Part shown: positions 58,224-64,000 of the stretch, piece after piece
Layout of the letters: every line of letters starts with the position of its first letter
Position numbering within the stretch: the stretch's first letter is position 1
From: JAENVU01 sp963756815
Lineage (GTDB): Bacteria > Actinomycetota > Acidimicrobiia > IMCC26256 > JAENVU01
NCBI GenBank assembly: GCA_963756815.1
Contig: CAVWPR010000004.1
Location: 1-64,000, forward strand
DNA: 64,000 nt
Direction of reading: 5' to 3'
The notes under the pieces: generated by a model
Told to the model about the DNA's origin: nothing
Seen by the model: the letters and a program-made list of their open reading frames with translations, nothing else
Database searches by the model: none
Made by a program: the position numbers and the translations under genes

Positions 58224-58402
58224 GACGTCTGCTGCTCCATCTGCTGGAGCTGCTGGTTCTGCTGGCCGACGACATTGCGAGCATTGGCCGCGGGCGCGGT
58301 CACGACCGAGTGTCCGTTCTTGTCGGTCGCGAGGTCGCCCCCGCCGCACCCGGCGAGCACGAGGATCGATGCCGCGGTCACGGCCACGAGGATTCGTCGC
58401 AT
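58199..58402 (-). CDS. Small Gln-rich lipoprotein
   Basis: A complete 67-residue protein. MRRILVAVTAASILVLAGCG is a lipoprotein signal with the lipobox LAGC; the mature part is GGGDLATDKNGHSVVTA followed by a Gln-rich tail (GQQNQQLQQMEQQTSQ). It would be anchored at the outer face of the membrane. Convergent with, and overlapping by 25 bases, the nitroreductase gene. Function unknown. Confidence 0.75.
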   Translation of the reverse strand: MRRILVAVTAASILVLAGCGGGDLATDKNGHSVVTAPAANARNVVGQQNQQLQQMEQQTSQADPTAP

Positions 58403-58440
58403 ACCGGTGGTATCGGCCGCGACCGGGTGAGGACTGAACC

Positions 58441-59508
58441 TCAGACGTTCACACGGGCGCCGTCGGCCGCCGCCGAGGCGCGGATGGCGTCCATGACCCG
58501 CATGTCGGCCAGCCCGTCGGCGAAGGTCGGCACCGGCACCGCGTCCGGCATCGGCCGCCCGCACACCCCGGCGAGGAAGCACTCGGCCAGGCGGGTGTAG
58601 GGGCCGAGCTCCAGGTGCGTGAAGGCGTGGACGGGATCGTCCAGTGCGGGCGGGGCCGGCGGCAGCTCCAGCTCCGGCGGCACCGGCAGCGGGCGGGTCC
58701 CCGAGGGATCGGCGACCATCGCGACGTCGCCGTCGAGCCACACGGTCCCCTGGCTCCCGGCCACCCTCGTGATGCCCGTCGGCTCACCCCACGCGCCGGC
58801 CGTCTCCGCGAGCAGCACGTCGCACTCGTTCGCCATCGTCGCCCGCACCGAGAACGAGTCCTCGGCGTTGACGTGTCGGTTGCTGACCACACCGAGCGCC
58901 GCCGACACCGTCGTGAACTCACCGAGCCACACCCGCAGTTGGTCCACGACGTGCGATCCCGACGCACCGAGCCACCCGCCGCCGAGCGTCGGGTCGAACC
59001 ACCAGCGCGGCATCCGCATCTCGGGGTCGGCGACGAGCGGCACGTACTGCACGAGCGTCGCGAACCGCGGCTCGCCGATCAGTCCGTCGGCGATCGCACG
59101 CCCGAGCACGGCGCGTCCCGTCGCCCAGCGGAACTCGTGACCGACGAGCGCGGTGGTGCGCGCCCGCTCGGCCGCGGCGACCAGATCCCTGGCCTCGTTG
59201 GTCGTGAGCGTGAAGGGCTTCTCGCAGAGGACGTGGCGCCCGGCGCGCAACGCGGCGAGCACGACGAGCTTGTGGGTGGCCGGCGGCGTCGCGACCGTGA
59301 CCGCGTCGACCTCGGCGAGCACCGCGTGCAGGTCGGTCGAGGCCTGCGGCACCCCGACCCGCTCGGCTCGCCGGGCCGTGCGCACCGCGTCGGTCCCCAC
59401 CAGCGCGACCACGTCGAAGCCCGCGGCCCGCAGGGCCGGCACGTGGATCCGCGTGCCGAACCCGGTGCCGACGACCGCGACACGCGGCGCGACGGCGTCG
59501 GAGGACAT
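58441..59508 (-). CDS. Gfo/Idh/MocA-family oxidoreductase, intact
   Basis: A complete 355-residue NAD(P)-dependent dehydrogenase. RVAVVGTGFGTRIHVPALRA binds the cofactor, VLCEKPFTLTTNEARDLVAA has the Glu-Lys-Pro catalytic motif, and GGGWLGASGSHVVDQLRVWL is the family's substrate-domain mark. Its ATG overlaps the TGA of the 2-hydroxyacid dehydrogenase gene before it (TGATG). It is the fourth gene of the UGSC-selenoprotein operon. Confidence 0.9.
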   Translation of the reverse strand: MSSDAVAPRVAVVGTGFGTRIHVPALRAAGFDVVALVGTDAVRTARRAERVGVPQASTDLHAVLAEVDAVTVATPPATHKLVVLAALRAGRHVLCEKPFTLTTNEARDLVAAAERARTTALVGHEFRWATGRAVLGRAIADGLIGEPRFATLVQYVPLVADPEMRMPRWWFDPTLGGGWLGASGSHVVDQLRVWLGEFTTVSAALGVVSNRHVNAEDSFSVRATMANECDVLLAETAGAWGEPTGITRVAGSQGTVWLDGDVAMVADPSGTRPLPVPPELELPPAPPALDDPVHAFTHLELGPYTRLAECFLAGVCGRPMPDAVPVPTFADGLADMRVMDAIRASAAADGARVNV

Positions 59509-60434
59509 CAGTAACCCTCGGCGACGTCGACGACGTGCTCGAGCGGCTCGCCCGCGAGGAACCGGCCCAGGTTCTCACAGAAGATCCCGACCGGCGCCTC
59601 CAGCAGTGCACGCGAGGCCCACGACGAGTGCGGGGTGAGGAACACCGCCGGGTGCGTGTACATCCAATGGCCCGCCGGCAGCGGCTCGGGATCCACCGTG
59701 TCGAGGCTGGCACGCGCGACCCGGCCGGAATCGAGCGCGGCACGGAGTGCGTCCTGGTCGACCAGCCGGCCGCGGGCGATGTTCACCACGTGCACACCGT
59801 CGCGCATCGCCGCGAACGCCTCGGCGTCGAGGATCCGGTGCGTGCGCTCGGTGCCCGGTGCGGCGAGGACCACGTGGTGCGCGCCGGCGACGAGCTCGGG
59901 CAACGACGTCACGACCTCCACGCCGGCCACGGGACTCGGCGCGTCGGTGCGGCGCAGCGCCCGCACGTGCATGTCGAAGGCCAGCGCACGTCGGGCGACC
60001 GCCGTGCCGATCCCGCCCAGCCCGACGAGCCCGAGCGTCTGTCCCGCGAGCGTGTCCATCCGTTGGAAGTTCCACCGCTCGGGGGGCTCGTCGATCCAGA
60101 ATCCGGGGAAGCCCTTCACGAAGGCGAGCATCACCGCGAGCACGTACTCGGAGATCGGCACCGCGCTCGCGCCGCGGGCGCAGGTGACGACGGGGACCCG
60201 GTCGAACACGTGCGGCGACACTCCGTCGATGCCGGTGCCGGGGAGCTGGACCCACGCCAGCCCGCGTTCGAGCACGGGGAGCAGGTGCTCGTCGTCCCAG
60301 CCGCCGAAGAGGATCTCGGTGCTGCCATCGGGCGGCGGGAGCGGGCCGGACACCTCGACGACCTCGACGTCCGGGAACTCCTCGCGCACGCGCGCCGCGG
60401 CCAGGCCGAGCAGATCGAAGACCCGCACGGTCAT
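59508..60434 (-). CDS. D-2-hydroxyacid dehydrogenase family protein, intact
   Basis: A complete 308-residue NAD-binding dehydrogenase. TLGLVGLGGIGTAVARRALA is the Rossmann motif, ASAVPISEYVLAVMLAFVKG contains the usual Glu/Ser region, AAPGTERTHRILDAEAFAAM the His-bearing segment, and VNIARGRLVDQDALRAALDS the Arg motif; LTPHSSWAS ends with His near the C-terminus. ATG 60434 overlaps the stop of the preceding gene as ATGA. Reduces a 2-oxoacid or oxidises a D-2-hydroxyacid. Confidence 0.9.
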   Translation of the reverse strand: MTVRVFDLLGLAAARVREEFPDVEVVEVSGPLPPPDGSTEILFGGWDDEHLLPVLERGLAWVQLPGTGIDGVSPHVFDRVPVVTCARGASAVPISEYVLAVMLAFVKGFPGFWIDEPPERWNFQRMDTLAGQTLGLVGLGGIGTAVARRALAFDMHVRALRRTDAPSPVAGVEVVTSLPELVAGAHHVVLAAPGTERTHRILDAEAFAAMRDGVHVVNIARGRLVDQDALRAALDSGRVARASLDTVDPEPLPAGHWMYTHPAVFLTPHSSWASRALLEAPVGIFCENLGRFLAGEPLEHVVDVAEGY

Positions 60435-61537
60435 GCGCCCGACTCCGGTCGCACGATCTCGCGCGTCACCGCACGGGTCGGTCCGAACGAGTGGAGCGCC
60501 AGGGCGTGCAGGCTCCCGAGCCCGCCGTTGACCATCACGAGCATGTGCTCGGGATCCTCGACGAGGTGGACCATCCCGACGTCGTCGATCCGACCGTCGC
60601 GCGCTGCCTTGGCGCGGTGGGGCGCCGGCCACCAGTCGGCCGGGAGCGCGGCGTGACGGTGCAGCTCGACCTGGACGTCCTCGATCGCCGGGTAGGCCGC
60701 CGCCACGAGCTCGGCCCAGGCCGGCGCGATGGACACGAGGATCTCGGCACCGTGGTGCGCGCCGATGAACGCGTTGGTCCCGCAGAAGGCCAGCGACTTG
60801 CCGATCACCTCGAGCAGGTCGCGGCCGTCGTCGGCGACGATGTCGGCGATGTCGATGGTGCCGGTGCACCCGTGCACGGTCAGCGCGTCCCGGCCCGCCT
60901 CGATGCCGCGACGGGAGGCGAGTGGCGCCCACGGTGAGCGCTCCTCCCACTCCCCGACCACGATGCCGGTGACCCGGCCCGGCTGACCGAACACGCTCTT
61001 CGACGAGACGCCGACGACCTGCCCGCCGACGTTGCGCGTCAGCAGCCGCAGCGCCCGCCCGATGGCCGGTGCCGGCCCGGCGGCGCCGCCGAAACAACCC
61101 GTCTCGTACGGGAGCTCGAGGTCGTGACGGATCGGTCCGTTCACGAAGACGCCCGGCACGACACAGCTCGTCGTCGTGTTGAGCGCGAACAGGTTGAAGT
61201 CCGGCTCGGCCATCGCCTCGACCGCGGCGCACAGCAACGGCATCGACGCGGCCGGCGCGCCGGCCATGACCGCGTTGACCGCGACCTTCTCCACCGTGCA
61301 GCGGCCGTTGCGCGGCGGCAGGTCGGCCAGCCACTCCTCGGGGAACCGGCCGCTGGCGGCGACGTGGCCGCGGACGCGCGCCTCGGTCGGCGGGATGAGC
61401 GGGAGCCCGTCGCCCCAGCCGGCGTCGGTCGCGAGCTTCAGGAACTCGACCGGGTCGGTGTCGACCTCGATGCGCTGGGACGCGAGCCAGTCGATCGTGC
61501 AGCCCTCGGGTCCGCAGTCGCGTCGGAGATCGGTCAC
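60431..61537 (-). CDS. Conserved protein paired with UGSC selenoprotein, unknown function
   Basis: A complete 368-residue soluble protein. VTDLRRDCGPEGCTIDWLAS opens with a Cys pair, then WGDGLPLIPPTEARVRGHVA, EKVAVNAVMAGAPAASMPLL, CFGGAAGPAPAIGRALRLLT, GSSKSVFGQPGRVTGIVVGE-like Gly-rich loops, HGAEILVSIAPAWAELVAAA, and a C-terminal VHLVEDPEHMLVMVNGGLGS. Conserved cysteines and Gly-rich loops suggest a substrate- or cofactor-binding role. I know this partner from UGSC neighbourhoods but not by function. GTG 61537 has GGGAG 6 bases upstream and lies 19 bases after the UGSC stop. Confidence 0.72.
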   Translation of the reverse strand: MTDLRRDCGPEGCTIDWLASQRIEVDTDPVEFLKLATDAGWGDGLPLIPPTEARVRGHVAASGRFPEEWLADLPPRNGRCTVEKVAVNAVMAGAPAASMPLLCAAVEAMAEPDFNLFALNTTTSCVVPGVFVNGPIRHDLELPYETGCFGGAAGPAPAIGRALRLLTRNVGGQVVGVSSKSVFGQPGRVTGIVVGEWEERSPWAPLASRRGIEAGRDALTVHGCTGTIDIADIVADDGRDLLEVIGKSLAFCGTNAFIGAHHGAEILVSIAPAWAELVAAAYPAIEDVQVELHRHAALPADWWPAPHRAKAARDGRIDDVGMVHLVEDPEHMLVMVNGGLGSLHALALHSFGPTRAVTREIVRPESGA

Positions 61538-61556
61538 CGCGCGCTCCCGCAGCCGT

Positions 61557-62097
61557 TCACACCACGGCACCGAGCGTCGCGAGCACGCGCGGCCAGTGCT
61601 CGACCGCGATCGCGCGGACCTCGGCCTCGGGCCGGGTCTCCAACGGGTAGGGCAGCACGTGCACGCGCAGGCCGGCGCGTCCCGCGTTCGGCGGCCATCG
61701 TGTGGGCGAGGGCCTCGAACTCCTGCGTCACGACGACGACCGCCGTCGCACCCTCCTCGGCGACCGCGACGGTGTCGTGGACGCTCCAGGAGGTGCACGA
61801 GCCTCAGTTCCCCAGCCCCACGAGCGCGAGGTCGACCCGTCCGGCGAACGCGCCGAGCTCCGACTCCGTGGCGACGCCCTCGTCGCCGACCCGGTTGCCG
61901 GACCGCCACCGGTCCACGACGGCGCCGGCGGCCTCGAGGCGCACGGTCCACTCGTCGACGACCCAGTCCCAGCTGCGCCACGCGGTGTCCGTGCGGATGC
62001 CGACCCGTCGCCCCGCCAGCGGTCCCGCGTCGGGGCCGGGGTCGGCGTCGACGTCGGGCGGTGGAGCGGTGGGATCGAGGATCGTCTGTCGTGCCAT
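61557..62097 (-). CDS. UGSC-family selenoprotein with in-frame UGA (one frame jump near the end)
   Basis: About 179 residues. The N-terminus MARQTILDPTAPPPDVDADP matches the UGSC family opening (ILDPT). LVGLGN is followed by UGA (61804-61806, residue 98) and then GSCTSWSVHDTVAVAEEG, giving the motif U-G-S-C with Cys101. Frames before and after the UGA are the same. NCBI calls this the UGSC family (seleno)protein; Cys replaces Sec in some members. An indel near 61680 shifts the tail, whose true end reads VEHWPRVLATLGAVV, stop 61557-61559. A candidate SECIS hairpin follows. First gene of a four-gene coupled operon. Confidence 0.88.
61775..61806 (-). promoter_or_regulatory. Candidate bacterial SECIS hairpin with its UGA
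   Basis: On the mRNA after the UGA (61804-61806), UCC-UGGA, loop GCG and UCCA-CGA pair with one C-C mismatch; the loop starts 20 bases after the UGA and begins with G. An alternative stem, UCGUG/CACGA with an inner CUC/GAG and loop CUG, uses the same region. Both fit the usual distance and loop rules for bacterial SECIS by eye. Confidence 0.5.
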
Positions 62098-62266
62098 CGG
62101 AGGCTCCCTCGGCATCGGTCCGGGACGACGGGAGCGTACGCGCCCGGCCACCGGGCACGGGTGCTGTCGGGCCCGTCCCACGTGTGGACCTAAGCCCCTG
62201 GTGCGCAGATGTCGGCGCCTGCGACGATGGCCCAATGATGCGAGCGACCGCGGAGGCGGGACGTCC

Positions 62267-63385
62267 GTGACCTTCGTCGGGCTCGTCCTGCTCCAGATCC
62301 GTGGCCGTCCGCTCCGCGCCGGCCTGACCGCGTTCGCGGTGGCGATCGGCGTGACCGCCGTCGTCGCGCTCGGGGTGCTCACCAGCTCCCTCCGGGTGAC
62401 CGCGACCCAGTTGCTGAAGGTGGGCACCGCCGACTTCACCGTGGCGCAGAAGCACACCGACGACCTCATCAACAGCACCATTGCCGAGGACGACATCGCG
62501 GCCCTGCGACGGATCCCGGGCGTGAAGAGCGCCGTCGGCGCGCTGCTGTCCACCGACTCGTACGACTCCGACAACCCGCTCGTCATCGAGGTGGGACTGG
62601 CGCCGACCGAGCAGGCCCCCTTCGGCGTCGACATCCTGAGGGGCCGGAGCTACACCGCCGACGCGGGCGACCAGGTCATGCTCGGCTACGTCTTCGCCAA
62701 CAAGATCGGCAAGCAGGTCGGCGACTCGATCACGATCGACAAGCACACGTACCGGGTCACCGGCATCTACCGGACGAACGTCTCGTTCGGGAACAGCACG
62801 GTCATGTTCCCGCTGTCGAAGCTGCAGGCGCTGAACCGGCTCTCGGGCCAGACCTCGCTCGGGTTCGTGCAGGTCCGCAAGGGCGCGTCGATCCCGAAGG
62901 TGCGCGCGGCCATCGACGCGAAGTTCCCGCAGCTGACGACGATCAGGAGCTTCTCGGACTACGGGCGGGCCGACCGCAACGTGACGCTCATCACCGCTGC
63001 GAACACCGGCGGATCCATCCTCGCCGCGCTCATCGCGATCACCGGTGTGCTGAACACCTCGCTGCTGTCCTTCTTCGAGCGCATCCGGGAGTTCGGGATC
63101 TACCGGTCGATCGGCTGGAGCCGGTTCCGCGTCATCGGCCTGGTGCTCGGTGAGGTGATCGTGGTGAGCATCGCGGGCGCGTTCGTGGGCCTGCTCATGG
63201 GATGGGCCGCGATCAACGTGCTGCAGCAGGTCCACCAACTCCGCGGGATCTTCGTCCCGATCTACGGGACGGAGGTGTTCGTGCGGGCGCTGCTCTTCGC
63301 GCTCGTCGTCGCGTTCATCGGCGCCGCGTACCCGGCGCTGCGGGCGGCGACGGTGGCCCCGCTCAAGGCGGTGCGCCGTGAGTAG
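62267..63385 (+). CDS. ABC transporter permease, MacB/FtsX type
   Basis: A complete 372-residue permease. VTFVGLVLLQIRGRPLRAGL leads into the first membrane segment (about 18-40), a large extracytoplasmic MacB-like domain spans about 45-245 (TVAQKHTDDLINSTIAEDDI ... MLGYVFANKIGKQVGDSITI), and the FtsX domain with three segments closes it (LAALIAITGVLNTSLLSFFE, VIGLVLGEVIVVSIAGAFVG, LLFALVVAFIGAAYPAL). GTG 62267 follows GGAGGCGGG. Overlaps the ATPase gene by 8 bases. Divergent from the UGSC operon. Confidence 0.92.
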   Translation: MTFVGLVLLQIRGRPLRAGLTAFAVAIGVTAVVALGVLTSSLRVTATQLLKVGTADFTVAQKHTDDLINSTIAEDDIAALRRIPGVKSAVGALLSTDSYDSDNPLVIEVGLAPTEQAPFGVDILRGRSYTADAGDQVMLGYVFANKIGKQVGDSITIDKHTYRVTGIYRTNVSFGNSTVMFPLSKLQALNRLSGQTSLGFVQVRKGASIPKVRAAIDAKFPQLTTIRSFSDYGRADRNVTLITAANTGGSILAALIAITGVLNTSLLSFFERIREFGIYRSIGWSRFRVIGLVLGEVIVVSIAGAFVGLLMGWAAINVLQQVHQLRGIFVPIYGTEVFVRALLFALVVAFIGAAYPALRAATVAPLKAVRRE

Positions 63386-64000
63386 CGCCGAGGCCGACGG
63401 GACGCCGGCGATCGTCGTGCGAGGGCTGACGAAGCGCTACGGCCGGACGGAAGTGCTGCGCGGCGTCGACCTGTCGGTGGCACGCGGTGAGTTCGCGGTG
63501 CTGGTCGGGCCCTCGGGCTCCGGGAAGTCGACGGTGCTCCACCTCCTCGCGGGCCTGGAGGCCGCGGACGAGGGTGAGCTGATCGTGGACGGGCGGCACC
63601 TCACCCACCACGTCGGACACCTCAATCACTTCCGGCGCGAGCAGGTCGGCATCGTGTTCCAGCTCCACAACCTCATCCCGCGCCTCACGGCACGGGAGAA
63701 CGTCGAGGCGGCGATGTTCTCCACGCACCACGGCAGGCGCCGGCGCGTCGCGCGGGCCACCGAGCTGCTCGAGCGTCTCGACCTCGTCGACCGCGCCGAC
63801 GAGCATCCCGCCACGATGTCGGGCGGCGAGCGCCAGCGGGTCGCGGTCGCGCGTGCGCTGGCCAACGAACCCGCGGTGCTCCTCGCCGACGAGCCGACCG
63901 GCAGCCTCGACGAGGACTCCGCCGCGATCGTGCTCGCGCTCTTCGCCGAGCGGGTGGCCGCGGGCACCACCGTGCTCGCGGTCAGCCACGACGACCGTTT
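63378..64000 (+). CDS. ABC transporter ATP-binding protein (MacB/LolD type), cut by the window end
   Basis: The first 207 residues of an ATPase. Walker A is VGPSGSGKSTVLHLL, the Q-loop is VGIVFQLHNL, the signature MSGGERQRVAVARAL, Walker B VLLADEPTGSLDEDS, and the H-loop VSHDDRF just precedes the window edge. With the permease it forms an MacB-type mechanotransmission exporter of peptides, lipids or drugs. GTG 63378 is the start; the 3' end is missing. Confidence 0.93.
   Translation, partial: MSSAEADGTPAIVVRGLTKRYGRTEVLRGVDLSVARGEFAVLVGPSGSGKSTVLHLLAGLEAADEGELIVDGRHLTHHVGHLNHFRREQVGIVFQLHNLIPRLTARENVEAAMFSTHHGRRRRVARATELLERLDLVDRADEHPATMSGGERQRVAVARALANEPAVLLADEPTGSLDEDSAAIVLALFAERVAAGTTVLAVSHDDR

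Noticed and set aside
60431..63238. A very long open minus-strand frame running from 63238 through the UGSC region
   Set aside because: Its upstream part lies antisense to the ABC permease and has Arg/Pro/Gly-rich composition without similarity. The real genes are in two different frames there.
1..64000. Search for CRISPR arrays, insertion sequences, integrases, phage genes and rRNA
   Set aside because: No regularly spaced repeats, transposase motifs or rRNA segments were seen on either strand.

Overview
The window is a very GC-rich, gene-dense stretch of an actinobacterial chromosome. The gene set (many acyl-CoA dehydrogenases, CaiB/BaiF CoA-transferases, SCPx-like thiolases, DUF35 proteins, GTG starts, stop/start overlaps, UGA-containing redox genes) suggests an environmental Actinomycetota, perhaps Acidimicrobiia. 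That placement is inference. I see no rRNA, CRISPR, insertion sequence or phage gene. One tRNA gene (tRNA-Cys) is present. No stretch over about 300 bases lacks a gene; the longest gaps are about 100-170 bases.

Bases 1-15000 hold CoA-thioester catabolism: SDR, enoyl-CoA hydratase and thiolase (64-2995), a TetR regulator, an acyl-CoA synthetase, several acyl-CoA dehydrogenases, two MaoC-type hydratase halves, two CaiB/BaiF transferases, and a KASIII/HMGS-like-DUF35 fusion coupled to a thiolase. Bases 15000-24500 are mixed: a PuuD-like membrane protein, a histidine phosphatase, a ResA-like thioredoxin-fold protein with an in-frame UGA at its redox position, a molybdopterin oxidoreductase, a membrane-anchored dimethylformamidase-like protein, a beta-helix protein and tRNA-Cys. 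Bases 24500-39300 return to CoA metabolism with a second fusion/thiolase pair, a secreted heparinase-like protein, an intact SDR/dehydrogenase operon and a hydantoinase/oxoprolinase pair. Bases 39500-54000 hold a GMC oxidoreductase with its small subunit, a desaturase, an aldehyde dehydrogenase, VOC proteins, a cold-shock protein, a synthetase/dehydrogenase pair and an aldo/keto reductase. Bases 54000-58200 are a TetR-led operon (DUF1330, metallo-beta-lactamase, DUF6282, EthD-like, nitroreductase). Bases 58400-62100 are a minus-strand, translationally coupled operon led by a UGSC-family selenoprotein. An ABC exporter follows and runs off the end.

The main finds are two independent selenoprotein genes (UGA at 17072-17074 and 61804-61806), each with the UGA in frame at a redox-cysteine position and a possible bacterial SECIS hairpin just downstream. 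A recurring palindrome TGAC-N6-GTCA lies 11-27 bases before the first gene of four CoA-catabolism operons and looks like one regulon. Two KASIII/HMGS-like-DUF35 fusions both lack the family's catalytic cysteine.

Most genes in roughly 1-31000 and 36500-41600 are split by one or more single-frame jumps, whereas 31000-34600 and 41900-64000 are nearly clean. Reading frames resume with full family similarity after each jump, so I treat these as probable sequencing or assembly indels and annotate the genes as single CDSs across the jumps. End coordinates are firm where a stop is seen; internal protein sequence is approximate.
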